A stretch of 64,000 nt of DNA from Haloarcula salinisoli (GTDB taxonomy: Archaea; Halobacteriota; Halobacteria; Halobacteriales; Haloarculaceae): NCBI RefSeq assembly GCF_019599405.1, contig NZ_RKLQ01000001.1, positions 434,001 through 498,000 on the forward strand. Direction: 5' to 3'. The notes below the pieces were generated by a model. The model saw only the letters and a program-made list of their open reading frames with translations. It was not told where the DNA came from and searched no databases. This document shows positions 16,680 to 24,628 of the stretch, one piece after another. Position numbers and translations under genes: made by a program. How positions within the stretch are numbered: position 1 is the first letter of the stretch; the number at the start of each line of letters is the position of its first letter.

Positions 16680-16765
16680 TCGTAGGAGTAGTCACTCGAA
16701 GCTGCTATCGGTCAGTCCCATATGTGGGACGTCGCAGTTACAGAAGTGGAGGGAGTTCAGCTGAT

Positions 16766-17782
16766 TTATCCGTTATCGACCCAGGCGGGGCAGGCGTCCA
16801 TGTCGTCCAGCGTCTCCTCGTGGAACGAGCAGTATGGAGCGACATCGTCGCCGTCCATCACGTACTGGAAGTGCCGGCAGTTGCCACAGTAGCTGTCGGG
16901 TTCCCCGCGGTGGACCGCCGTCTCGGTGATGGGGTCCTGACCGGTGGCGGTCGTGGTGCCGCCGTCGGTGGAGGGGGAGGCCTCCGGACCGGCGTTGGCC
17001 AGTTTGGGGTCGAGGTCGTGTTCGGTCGGGCCACGCGGCGCGCTTTGTGCGGGCTCGTGCGGGCTGGCGTCGGCCTGCTGCGTGCTGGACCCGGGTCGCT
17101 GGGTGGTGGGGTCGGACCCGGAGGGCTGGCCCATGACCTCGCTGCCGTCGGTGCGCTGGGTCGACCCGCCGTCGCTGGTGGTCGTCCCGCGGCGGTTGGT
17201 CTGGGTCTCGACGTCGCCGTCGGGGTCTCGACCGAAGAAGCCGATACCACCGAGGCCGGGCAGCGAGCGGGACTCCTCGACGAGCTTGATGGTCCCCTCC
17301 TCGGTGACCTCCATGCGGGCGGTGCCGCCGGGGTCGTTGCGGGTCTTGAACGTCGCCAGCGCGGCGAACAGACACCAGAACGTCGTCAGGACGCCGGTGA
17401 AGTAAACGGTGCTGGCACCCAGCGCGAGCAGCGGGGCGTCGGCCATCCAGCTGTAGGGGTAGAGCCGCTGGAACGCGGCGACGCCGACCAGTGCGACGCC
17501 GGCGCCGCCGACCGCCGCCAGCCGGGTCCGGGGCCCTGCGGGGAGCACGGCGAAGATGCCGAGCACGACCGCCGGCAGCCCGACACCGGCGACGATGCCG
17601 GCGATCTCCCGGGCAGCGTAGTCGCCCAGTCCCAGGGTCGCCCCGAGGCCGGTGGTCGCCAGCGCGATGGCGGCCACGAGTCCCGCCGCACCGGCCAGGA
17701 ACAACCCGGTCCCAACGAGCTGCTGGCGCCGCGTCGCCACGCGGCCGACCTTCCCCTCGTACACATCGCTCAAACTGGTCAT
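16766..17782 (-). CDS. membrane protein with C-terminal Cys-rich domain
   Basis: A 338-aa protein. Four hydrophobic segments occupy residues about 20-150 (LFLAGAAGLVAAIALATTG, IAGIVAGVGLPAVVLGIFAV, LAAVGGAGVALVGVAAF, ALGASTVYFTGVLTTFWCLF). A short cytoplasmic-like domain (about 155-200) is followed by a long Gly/Ser/Thr/Gln-rich linker, then about 45 residues with four Cys (YCGNCRHF...YCSFH...DACPAW) that resemble a small metal or redox site. It looks like a haloarchaeal membrane family of unknown role. The linker is low complexity and should vary between strains. Confidence 0.75.
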   Translation of the reverse strand: MTSLSDVYEGKVGRVATRRQQLVGTGLFLAGAAGLVAAIALATTGLGATLGLGDYAAREIAGIVAGVGLPAVVLGIFAVLPAGPRTRLAAVGGAGVALVGVAAFQRLYPYSWMADAPLLALGASTVYFTGVLTTFWCLFAALATFKTRNDPGGTARMEVTEEGTIKLVEESRSLPGLGGIGFFGRDPDGDVETQTNRRGTTTSDGGSTQRTDGSEVMGQPSGSDPTTQRPGSSTQQADASPHEPAQSAPRGPTEHDLDPKLANAGPEASPSTDGGTTTATGQDPITETAVHRGEPDSYCGNCRHFQYVMDGDDVAPYCSFHEETLDDMDACPAWVDNG

Positions 17783-17907
17783 AGCGGTACTAGAACGGCG
17801 TTCCTCAAAACTCCCCGTCAGACACTCGCAAGACGGGTGTGCGCGCGAACGAGTCGGTTCACAGACGTTCCGAAAGCACTAATCGGGCAGGCAGCCAGGG
17901 TTCGGGT

Positions 17908-18195
17908 ATGAGCGACGACGACACCGAGGAGACCGAAGAGCCCGCCGTCGAACTCGGCGAGGGACCGGACGTCGAGGGGGCCCCGCTCTCGCGGGTGACC
18001 GCACGGCTCACGTGGGGTATCGAGCACAGCACCGTCGTCGACCGGGAGGGTGACACCACCATCCGGACGCCGGACGGGCCACAGGAACTGGCCACGGTCC
18101 TGGACGAGGTCGACGAGACGTACTTCCCGGACCGACACGAGTTCGAGGCCGCAGTGCGCGAGGCCGTCGGCACCGGTCCGGTCCCGACCGAGTAA
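17908..18195 (+). CDS. DUF5789-like small protein
   Basis: A 95-aa acidic protein. The core LSRVTARLTWGIEHSTVVDREG then IRTPDGPQELATVLDEVDE and YFPDRHEFEAAVREAVGTGP matches the haloarchaeal DUF5789 type as I remember it. No function known. The ATG at 17908 precedes an acidic N terminus; earlier in-frame codons give a basic, unlikely leader. Its stop is followed directly by the stop of a convergent 57-aa gene at 18196. Confidence 0.72.
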   Translation: MSDDDTEETEEPAVELGEGPDVEGAPLSRVTARLTWGIEHSTVVDREGDTTIRTPDGPQELATVLDEVDETYFPDRHEFEAAVREAVGTGPVPTE

Positions 18196-18369
18196 CTAGC
18201 GCATCGACTCCAAGGCGGTGACCGTATCGGAGATGAGCCACGCCTGGTCGTTCTCGGGTGATTCGATACTGAGGGCACAGAACGAGTCCGCCCCGTCGTC
18301 GACGGTAATGTGGTAGGCCTCGCTCTGTAGCTCGGCAGCAGGGGGTGTGTCTGGGGGCTGTGAGGGCAC
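18196..18369 (-). CDS. 57-aa DUF7331-like microprotein (GTG start)
   Basis: A GTG at 18369 opens a 57-aa frame on the minus strand: PSQPPDTPPAAELQSE, then YHITVDDGADSFCALSIESP and WLISDTVTALESMR. The ending with Trp, Ser-Asp-Thr and Met-Arg resembles the short haloarchaeal DUF7331 proteins. GGTTAAACC (18394-18402) is 25-33 bp ahead of the GTG, as for a leaderless transcript. The competing frame starting at ATG 18371 gives Pro/Ser/Arg-rich nonsense. The stop abuts the convergent stop at 18195. Confidence 0.65.
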   Translation of the reverse strand: MPSQPPDTPPAAELQSEAYHITVDDGADSFCALSIESPENDQAWLISDTVTALESMR

Positions 18370-18393
18370 ATTCTGTGCCCAACAGGTTCGGAC

Positions 18394-18402
18394 GGTTAAA
18401 CC
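18394..18402 (-). promoter_or_regulatory. TATA box of the DUF7331-like gene
   Basis: GGTTAAACC lies 25-33 bp upstream of GTG 18369 and supports that start. Confidence 0.5.
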
Positions 18403-18496
18403 AGTCGATTCGGTAGATAGCAGGTCTGAAACGTTGGATTAAAGGCAAAAACTCCGCGAGGGCGGTGGGGTCTGTGACCAGCGCCTCCGACTCGTT

Positions 18497-19792
18497 CTAG
18501 AAGTCAGAGAGCTGCGACTGCAGGCCCGCCACGAGTTCGGACTTGCGCCGGAGCGCGCCCATCGGCACGGGCAGCTGGTCCGCCACGGCGTTCAGCGTTT
18601 CACCGAACGTCTGCCCCACTCCTGGTTCCCCATCGAAAGCGTTGCGCACGCCCTCGCGGACCTGCCAGACGCCCACGGGCGCCCAGTAGTCGTCCGTTAT
18701 CTCCCGGAGCACGAGACACTTTGCCTGCCGGCCCCGTTCCTGGAGGTGTTCCAGCACCCCCAGGCGGGCGGCGTAGTACGCCCCGGCGGTCTCCTCGACG
18801 TAGCTGGTCCGACCCTCGTATCCCTCGTGGGCGCTCGACATATAGTAGCCCGTGTCGGGGCGGGGGTTCCAGACGCTCCCCGGCGATTTCATCTCGACGA
18901 GTTCGAACTCCCAGCGGCCCGGCGAGAGGAGCACCCAGTAGCGGTTGCCCATGTACTCGTTGTACCAGAGTTCGGGCTTGTCGATGGTGTCGCTGTTCCG
19001 GAGTGTCCCTCGCAGATACTGGCCGACGGTGTCGTCAACCGCCGTAATCGACCACCGCGTCGGTACGAGCGACCGCTCGCTGGCCTGACCGAGCGCCCCC
19101 GCCGAGAGGATGGTGTTGATGTCGTAGACGTCGAAGCCCCGACGATAGAGATAGGTCATCGCGCCCTGGGCCTGCCAGTCGTCGTCCGAGAGGGTCTTCT
19201 CGACGGCCTTCGGGACGTGGGGATTCTCCGTCAGGTCGGCGCCCGTCGCCGTCGCCCGGGGGCCGGTCGGCGTCCCAACGTCGTCGAAGGAGAGATCCAG
19301 ATCCGGTTTGCCGTCCAGCCCGACCTCGACCTCCACCGGGTGGTCGGCGATGGCGACCTCGCGCTGGACGCCGACAAAGCCCTCCCAGACGTCGTAGGCG
19401 TTGCCGGTCTGGCGGCCACGACGCCCGCCGGTCTGGACCGAATCGACGGGGGTCTGGCGCGTCGAGTTGAGCATCCCCGTCCGGCGCTGGAGCACGTCCT
19501 CGATGCCCAGCCCCTCGCTGTACCAGTCGCTGCTCGTGGCGTACCCCTCCGCGGCCGCGTCGCGGTCGACCGGGGAGAGCAATCCCGTCGAGACGTTCGG
19601 GTAGCCAGAGCGGCCGACGAAAATCTCGGGGGCGGTCGAGCCAAACAGCGCGTCGCCCTGCAGCGCCTCGTCGAACTGTTGCTCGACGTCCTCGAGGTGG
19701 TCCGTGATGGCGTAGGATTTCTCCTCGGCGAGGCGGCGCTTCTCGGCGGTCTCGTCGCGCTCGAACCCCTCGATGTACTCGTCGAGTCGCAT
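18497..19792 (-). CDS. nreA: DNA repair protein NreA (PCNA-interacting)
   Basis: A 431-aa archaeal Nre protein, a repair factor that binds PCNA. Family segments seen are GSTAPEIFVGRSGYPNVSTG near residue 50, the WYNEYMGNRYWVLLSPGRWE core, and YYAARLGVLEHLQERGRQAK. The C terminus ends QSQLSDF, a PIP-box-like tail expected to bind the sliding clamp. No N-terminal zinc finger is visible. Start MRLDEYIEGF (19792) chosen over an ATG 27 bp upstream. Known work on this family is in Haloferax and Thermoplasma; the repair pathway is not settled. Divergent from a membrane protein gene. Confidence 0.87.
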   Translation of the reverse strand: MRLDEYIEGFERDETAEKRRLAEEKSYAITDHLEDVEQQFDEALQGDALFGSTAPEIFVGRSGYPNVSTGLLSPVDRDAAAEGYATSSDWYSEGLGIEDVLQRRTGMLNSTRQTPVDSVQTGGRRGRQTGNAYDVWEGFVGVQREVAIADHPVEVEVGLDGKPDLDLSFDDVGTPTGPRATATGADLTENPHVPKAVEKTLSDDDWQAQGAMTYLYRRGFDVYDINTILSAGALGQASERSLVPTRWSITAVDDTVGQYLRGTLRNSDTIDKPELWYNEYMGNRYWVLLSPGRWEFELVEMKSPGSVWNPRPDTGYYMSSAHEGYEGRTSYVEETAGAYYAARLGVLEHLQERGRQAKCLVLREITDDYWAPVGVWQVREGVRNAFDGEPGVGQTFGETLNAVADQLPVPMGALRRKSELVAGLQSQLSDF

Positions 19793-19888
19793 TACCGCGG
19801 GTTGGCCCCTGTTCGACAAGAAGGTGTCCCTGCCTATCGTGGGTAACTATTAGGTACTTCCACTGAGTAACAACAGGTGATATTAATC

Positions 19889-20275
19889 ATGGTAAACCTC
19901 ACGAAGTGGTCGGGGCTCGTCGCGACCATCGCGAGCCTCGTCGTCATCGTCCTGCCCGCGTTCTTCCGAGTGACCCACCCACAGGCGCTGACGAGCCTGT
20001 TGCTGGGTGAGGTCGCCGCCATCGCGCTCGCCCACTCGGCGTACCGGGCTTCCTCGGGGAAGCAGGCGGCGCCGCTATCGATCGCCGTGGCCGTCGTCTC
20101 CGGGCTGATACTGTTGGTGTCGCCACTGCTGCTCTCGCCCTTCGACCCGTTCCTGACGATAATGCTCGGCACGAGTGTGCTCGTGCTGGCCGGCGGCGTG
20201 TTGGCTGGCGTCGACCGCATCCGCGGCGGCGCGGCGGGCCGACAGACCGGTGCCGAGCGTATCGCCGGGAACTGA
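19889..20275 (+). CDS. small membrane protein, four helices
   Basis: A 128-aa integral membrane protein. Hydrophobic segments occur at about 8-27, 36-50, 65-85 and 90-110, with a basic glycine-rich tail (DRIRGGAAGRQTGAER). A GTG 12 bp earlier is also in frame; ATG 19889 gives a normal start MVNLTKWSG. Function not recognised. It precedes the rnhA gene by 73 bp on the same strand. Confidence 0.7.
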   Translation: MVNLTKWSGLVATIASLVVIVLPAFFRVTHPQALTSLLLGEVAAIALAHSAYRASSGKQAAPLSIAVAVVSGLILLVSPLLLSPFDPFLTIMLGTSVLVLAGGVLAGVDRIRGGAAGRQTGAERIAGN

Positions 20276-20348
20276 GCTGGCCAGGCGACGTTGCCGACGA
20301 GACAGCCGGACCACAATCCCTTTGCCGCCTGCCCGGTCTCTCCCGGTA

Positions 20349-20945
20349 ATGCCCGTTATCCAGTCGGACCCCGACGCGGCTCGTGAGCGACTCGCCGCGG
20401 CCGGCGTCACCGTCGCGGACGGTAACACCGACCACGAGCGCTGGCGCGCCGAGTACGGCGGCGCCACCGCGGTCGCCTACGACGACAAGGTGGTCGTTCA
20501 GGGGGGCGACACCGCGCGCCTGGAAGCGCTCTTGCGAGACGACGACGGCGGCCGCGTCCACGTCTACTTCGACGGGGCCTGCCGTGGCAACCCCGGCCCC
20601 TCGTCGGTCGGGTACGTGCTGGTCGACGACGGCGGCATCGTCACCGAGGGCGGCGAGACTATCGGGACGGCGACGAACAATCAGGCCGAGTACGCCGCCC
20701 TCGTGAAAGCCCTCGAAGTGGCCAGCGACTACGGCTTCGACGATGTCCACATCCGCGGCGACTCCGAACTCATCGTCAAACAGGTCCGCGGCGAGTGGAA
20801 CACCAACGACCCCGAGCTCCGCGAGCAGCGTGTGCGGGTTCGGGAACTACTCATGCAGTTCGACGACTGGCAGCTCGAACACGTTCCGCGGGAGATAAAC
20901 GATCGCGCGGACCAACTGGCAAACGACGCATTAGACGATGCCTGA
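20349..20945 (+). CDS. rnhA: ribonuclease HI
   Basis: A 198-aa archaeal RNase HI that cuts RNA in RNA-DNA hybrids. Residues 1-65 form an extra N-terminal domain; the RNase H fold follows with all four acidic catalytic residues: Asp75 (YFDGACRGNPG), Glu114 (NNQAEYAAL), Asp138 (RGDSELI) and Asp188 (RADQLAND). The stop overlaps the next start by 8 bp. This arrangement is that of the haloarchaeal rnhA and rnhA-operon-protein pair. Confidence 0.93.
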   Translation: MPVIQSDPDAARERLAAAGVTVADGNTDHERWRAEYGGATAVAYDDKVVVQGGDTARLEALLRDDDGGRVHVYFDGACRGNPGPSSVGYVLVDDGGIVTEGGETIGTATNNQAEYAALVKALEVASDYGFDDVHIRGDSELIVKQVRGEWNTNDPELREQRVRVRELLMQFDDWQLEHVPREINDRADQLANDALDDA

Positions 20946-21483
20946 CCTCCCAGCCGACATCCAGGACGAGGTGGAACGACTCACGCGACTGGCCCGCCAG
21001 GCCGTCGACGAGGGCGCCGCGGCCGCCTATCGCGACCAGCGGGCGGCACTGCTCGCGGACCACGACTACGAGGCTCGCATCCGCGAGGAGGACACCGGCG
21101 ACGTGCTCGTCTGTTATCCTGCCGAGTGGGTCGACGACGGCGTCATCCAGCCCGAGATGGTCGAGGATACGGACCGCGGCGTCGAGATTCGCCTCTCGGG
21201 ACCGGGCGACCCGGACGAGTGGGACGAGGTCGAGGAACGGAACCGCGACGTCGTCGAGGCGGTTCGGGACGACCACGGCGAGGTCCACGGTGCGACAGCG
21301 CGGGCGCTCGCGGATTTCATGGGGAACCACTACGCGAAGTCCATCGCCGAGGCCACTCCCGCGGAGCTGGCCGAGTTCCGCGAGGAGTACTTCCCGCGCA
21401 ACGCCTGGCCGACCGACCGGCAGCGCGAGCTGCTGGATGACTCTGTCGAGCTAGCGGTCAAAAAAGCCGATTCGTCCCGTTAG
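20938..21483 (+). CDS. RnhA operon protein
   Basis: A 181-aa acidic soluble protein whose ATG overlaps the rnhA stop region by 8 bp, so translation is coupled. Segments LTRLARQAVDEGAAAAYRDQ, VCYPAEWVDDGVIQPEMVED and YFPRNAWPTDRQRELLDDS are typical of the protein annotated in haloarchaea as rnhA operon protein. Predicted mostly helical; no enzyme motif is seen. A role with RNase HI is inferred from coupling only. Confidence 0.8.
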   Translation: MPDLPADIQDEVERLTRLARQAVDEGAAAAYRDQRAALLADHDYEARIREEDTGDVLVCYPAEWVDDGVIQPEMVEDTDRGVEIRLSGPGDPDEWDEVEERNRDVVEAVRDDHGEVHGATARALADFMGNHYAKSIAEATPAELAEFREEYFPRNAWPTDRQRELLDDSVELAVKKADSSR

Positions 21484-21490
21484 GGACCGA

Positions 21491-21850
21491 CTACGCCTGG
21501 CCGTCGACGAGGTCGTGGAGCTCGTCGGCGCGGTCGCCGCCGGTGACGAACTTCGAGAACTCCCAGCCGAGCTGGTCCAGCACCGCTTCCTTTCCGTCCT
21601 CCGTCAGGGAGTACTGGTTCGTTCGCTTGTCGAGTTCGCTCTTCTCGACCAGCCCCATCTCGACGAGGTCGTCGAGGTTGGGGTAGAGTCGGCCGTGGTT
21701 GACCTCGTCGCTGTAGTAGGACTCGAGTTCTCGCTTGATAGCGAGCCCATACCGGGGCTCCTCGGCGAGGATGACGAGGATGTTCTGCTGGAACGCGGTC
21801 AGGTCTTTTGCAACGCCCGGACTGCTCTCTACGGCTTGTGCCTCTGACAT
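21491..21850 (-). CDS. PadR-type winged-helix regulator, RosR-like
   Basis: A 119-aa PadR-family protein. The winged helix is LTAFQQNILVILAEEPRYGL, AIKRELESYYSDEVNHGRLY, PNLDDLVEMGLVEKSELDKR, followed by a C-terminal dimerisation helix. The EVNHGRLYPNLD stretch is close to RosR, the oxidative-stress regulator of Halobacterium, so it may be its orthologue. A palindrome TTAACACTTGTTAA (21876-21889) overlaps its own TATA region, suggesting autoregulation. Convergent with the rnhA operon, 7 bp between the two stops. Confidence 0.85.
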   Translation of the reverse strand: MSEAQAVESSPGVAKDLTAFQQNILVILAEEPRYGLAIKRELESYYSDEVNHGRLYPNLDDLVEMGLVEKSELDKRTNQYSLTEDGKEAVLDQLGWEFSKFVTGGDRADELHDLVDGQA

Positions 21851-21869
21851 GGTAAGCCAAATGTCATCA

Positions 21870-21889
21870 AGCTATTTAACACTTGTTAA
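21870..21889 (-). promoter_or_regulatory. promoter and candidate operator of the PadR gene
   Basis: GCTATTTAAC (21871-21880) sits 21-30 bp upstream of ATG 21850 and acts as the TATA box. It overlaps an inverted repeat with arms TTAACA and TGTTAA (21876-21889), a natural place for a repressor to block TFB/TBP. Confidence 0.5.
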
Positions 21890-22105
21890 CTCCCGCGTAT
21901 GTTCCGGTAGTATCAGCCGATGGTGGCCGATATATAGGAAGTTAATAATTGTCACGAACTCGGTCAATCGTCTCCTCGGCCGCCCTCTAGCGCGAGATTA
22001 CCGACCAGCAGTAGGAGATACCTACTGTAACGTGACTATCTATCGTCGTGTCCGTGACCAGCCGACAAGTAGTTTATGCCCGCGGGGTGACGGTTCCATT
22101 ACGAA

Positions 22106-22120
22106 AATCCTTTTTAATAC
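22106..22120 (+). promoter_or_regulatory. ppa promoter
   Basis: A purine-rich BRE-like ACGAAAAT is followed by CCTTTTTAATAC ending 20 bp before ATG 22140. Spacing fits a leaderless strong promoter. Confidence 0.6.
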
Positions 22121-22139
22121 CCCGACGCACACGCGGACG

Positions 22140-22673
22140 ATGACGAATCTCTGGGAAGACCTCGAAACCGGACCGAACCCACCGGAAGAGATCTACGCCG
22201 TCGTGGAGTGTCTCAAAGGTGAGCGAAACAAGTACGAGTACGACAAGGATATCCCCGGCGTCGTGCTGGACCGGGTGCTGCACTCGAACGTCCACTATCC
22301 CTCCGACTACGGCTTCATCCCACAGTCGTACTACGACGACGAGGACCCCTTCGACGTGCTCGTCCTCGTCGAGGACCAGACGTTCCCCGGCTGTGTCGTC
22401 GAGGCTCGCCCGGTCGCCCTGATGAAGATGGACGACGACGGCGAGCAAGACGACAAGGTCATCGCCGTCCCCACCGAGGACCCCCGCTACGACCACATCG
22501 AGGACCTCGAGGACATCCCTCAGCAGACCATCGACGAGATTGACGAGTTCTTCTCGACGTACAAGAACCTCGAGGAGGGCAAGGAAGTCGAGACGCTGGG
22601 CTGGGAGGACAAGCAGGCCGCGATGGACGCCATCGAACACGCACAGGACCTCTACGACGAACACTTCAACTAG
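22140..22673 (+). CDS. ppa: inorganic pyrophosphatase (family I)
   Basis: A 177-aa soluble family I pyrophosphatase. The core signatures are ERNKYEYDKDIPG, SNVHYPSDYGFIPQSYYDDE and the metal motif DEDPFDVLVLVED, then KMDDDGEQDDKVIAVPTEDP. All the acidic metal ligands expected for Mg/Mn-dependent PPi hydrolysis are present. The C-terminal helix is strongly acidic. Single gene with its own promoter. Length is normal. Confidence 0.96.
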   Translation: MTNLWEDLETGPNPPEEIYAVVECLKGERNKYEYDKDIPGVVLDRVLHSNVHYPSDYGFIPQSYYDDEDPFDVLVLVEDQTFPGCVVEARPVALMKMDDDGEQDDKVIAVPTEDPRYDHIEDLEDIPQQTIDEIDEFFSTYKNLEEGKEVETLGWEDKQAAMDAIEHAQDLYDEHFN

Positions 22674-22844
22674 ACGCCACCGCGCAACGCTGTGCGGTCG
22701 GCCGCTCGAACACGCCGGCCACTGGCGCCGTGCCGGTCCGCTTCTCTCGGCCGACTATTTTCGCCAGTAATACCGGTAGCAGTTGCCGATTATGTATGAG
22801 CATGGGTAATCTTTTCACCGAACGGTCCTATGGTACCGTTGCAC
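22674..22844. other. spacer after ppa
   Basis: No gene seen. TTATGTATGAG near 22790-22800 could be a promoter element for the 41-aa frame at 22845. Confidence 0.3.
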
Positions 22845-22970
22845 ATGGCGACCGACCAATCCGCACCGTCGACGGAGGAGCTGGGCCTCGAACCCGACGA
22901 GGAGCCACCCGCGCCGCCGAGAATCGCACATCTCACAGTCGTGCCGACGAACGCGGACCGGTCGTCCTGA
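22845..22970 (+). CDS. possible 41-aa protein
   Basis: An ATG-to-TGA frame of 41 residues (MATDQSAPSTEELGLEPDEE then PPAPPRIAHLTVVPTNADRS S). Codon third positions are G/C-rich and the N terminus is acidic like other haloarchaeal proteins here. Directly after its TGA begins a family D-type repeat, as happens after the stops of two other genes in the window. No family recognised; it may be spurious. Confidence 0.4.
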   Translation: MATDQSAPSTEELGLEPDEEPPAPPRIAHLTVVPTNADRSS

Positions 22971-23190
22971 CAGCGTGGCGGCGATAGCGAGGGAGCGAAG
23001 TCGTCCGAGAGAGCTCCGCTCTCTCGTGATGCTGCAAGACCGAAGGTCTTGCACAGATCGCGAATCTCCGATTCGCTCACTCCCGAAAATCGGAGATTTT
23101 CGGACGACTCCCTCGGACCGTTCGCGCGGCACCGCCGCGCGAAGAAGCCGCCACGTTATACGGTTGCGGGCCGTCAGCCCGCAACCCACG
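22971..23190. repeat. family D repeat, partial copy D3 with nested palindromes
   Basis: Begins CAGCGTGGCGG and returns as CCGCCACGT (about 23149-23157), then GGTTGCGGGCC/GGCCCGCAACC-type stem at 23162-23186, the same module order as copies D1 and D2. The usual 3-bp loop of the first hairpin is replaced by about 165 bp of further palindromes: GAGAGAGCTCCGCTCTCTC, CAAGACC/GGTCTTG, CGAATC/GATTCG and CCGAAAATC...GATTTTCGG (23083-23103). No protein is plausible. The stretch to 23284 is the phosphodiesterase leader. Confidence 0.65.
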
Positions 23191-23284
23191 GGCCTCCTGC
23201 GCCCGATACCCCTGTCCGGTTGCCGCTTTCCGTGACGCGATTGCGAAAAGAAGCTTCTTGTCCCCGACCTGTCTAACGGCTCCC

Positions 23285-24628
23285 ATGGGACTATTCGACC
23301 GTCTGAAAGGTGACGACGCGCCGCGTGTCGCCTTCTTCGGCATCGACGGGGTGCCGTACAGCCTCATCGACGAGCATCCGGACGTGTTTCCGAACCTCAC
23401 CGAGCTCAAGGAGTCGGGCGCTGCCGGCCCCATCGACAGCATCGTGCCCCCCGAATCGAGCGCCTGCTGGCCGGCGCTGACGACCGGCGTCAACCCCGGC
23501 GAAACCGGTGTCTACGGCTTCCAGGACCGCGAGGTCGGGTCGTACGATACGTACGTCCCCATGGGTCGGGACGTCCAGGCCACCCGACTGTGGGACCGAA
23601 TCACCGACGAGGGCCGTGACGCCACCGTGCTGAACGTCCCCGTCACCTTCCCCCCACAGCGCAACGTCCAGCGGATGGTCTCGGGCTTTCTCTCGCCCGG
23701 CGTCGACAAGGCCGCCTACCCCGACGACCTGCGTGACCACCTTCAGGACACCAACTACCGCATCGACGTCAACGCGAAACTGGGCCACGACGACGACAAG
23801 ACGGAGTTCGTCGAGGACGCCCACAAGACGCTCGAACGCCGCTACGAGGCCTTCTCACACTACGTCGAGCAGGACGACTGGGACCTCTTTTTCGGCGTCT
23901 TCATGACCACCGACCGGGTCAACCACTTCCTGTTCAAGGACTACGAGCAGGACGGCGAGTACCAGGAGGAGTTCTTCGACTTCTATCGCCAGGTCGACGA
24001 GTATCTGGGCAAGCTGCGCGACCAGCTCGACGACGACGTGACGATGGTCGTCGCCTCTGACCACGGCTTCACCACCCTCGACTACGAGGTTCACTTCAAC
24101 GAGTGGCTCGCCGAGGAAGGATGGCTGGACTTTGCCGAGGACGACCACTCCGAACTCGGCGACATCAGCGAGGACACCGAGGCGTACTCGCTCATCCCGG
24201 GTCGGTTCTACATCAACCTCGAGGGCCGCGAGCCAAACGGCGGCGTCAGCGAGGACGACTACGAGGACGTCCGCGCGGACCTCAAGGAGAAACTCGAGAA
24301 CCTGGAGGGTCCCAACGGCAACAAGGTCGCCGACCGCGTCGTCACCCGCGAGGACGCCTTCCGCGGCGACCACTCCGATATCGCCCCCGACCTCGTCGTC
24401 ATCCCGAACCACGGCTTCGACCTCAAAGCCGGCTTCAAGGGCAGCGACGACGTCTTCGGCGTGGGCCCGCGCAACGGGATGCACTCGTTCGACAACGCCA
24501 CGCTGTTGGTCGACGACGCGGACGCCCGCATTAACGACGCCGACCTCTACGACATCGCGCCCACCATCCTGGACCTGATGGACCACGACTACGACCGGAC
24601 CGAGTTCGACGGTAGCAGTCTGGTATAG
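23285..24628 (+). CDS. alkaline phosphatase-superfamily phosphodiesterase
   Basis: A 447-aa type I phosphodiesterase/nucleotide pyrophosphatase-like enzyme. Metal residues are in VAFFGIDGVPYS (Asp21), the nucleophile region is SSACWPALTTGVNPGETGVYG (candidate Thr66), and the second metal set is in TTDRVNHFLF, VASDHGFTTL and the C-terminal NGMHSFDNATLL region with a His. Such haloarchaeal proteins are probably cytosolic phosphohydrolases of nucleotides or glycolipid head groups. No signal peptide. The stop TAG is part of TAGTACCTTTTT, an element shared with two other gene ends. Confidence 0.88.
   Translation: MGLFDRLKGDDAPRVAFFGIDGVPYSLIDEHPDVFPNLTELKESGAAGPIDSIVPPESSACWPALTTGVNPGETGVYGFQDREVGSYDTYVPMGRDVQATRLWDRITDEGRDATVLNVPVTFPPQRNVQRMVSGFLSPGVDKAAYPDDLRDHLQDTNYRIDVNAKLGHDDDKTEFVEDAHKTLERRYEAFSHYVEQDDWDLFFGVFMTTDRVNHFLFKDYEQDGEYQEEFFDFYRQVDEYLGKLRDQLDDDVTMVVASDHGFTTLDYEVHFNEWLAEEGWLDFAEDDHSELGDISEDTEAYSLIPGRFYINLEGREPNGGVSEDDYEDVRADLKEKLENLEGPNGNKVADRVVTREDAFRGDHSDIAPDLVVIPNHGFDLKAGFKGSDDVFGVGPRNGMHSFDNATLLVDDADARINDADLYDIAPTILDLMDHDYDRTEFDGSSLV

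Noticed and set aside
22971-23190. rRNA-like or riboswitch leader of the phosphodiesterase gene
   Set aside because: The hairpins match family D modules found after other genes, so it is a dispersed repeat, not a gene-specific leader.
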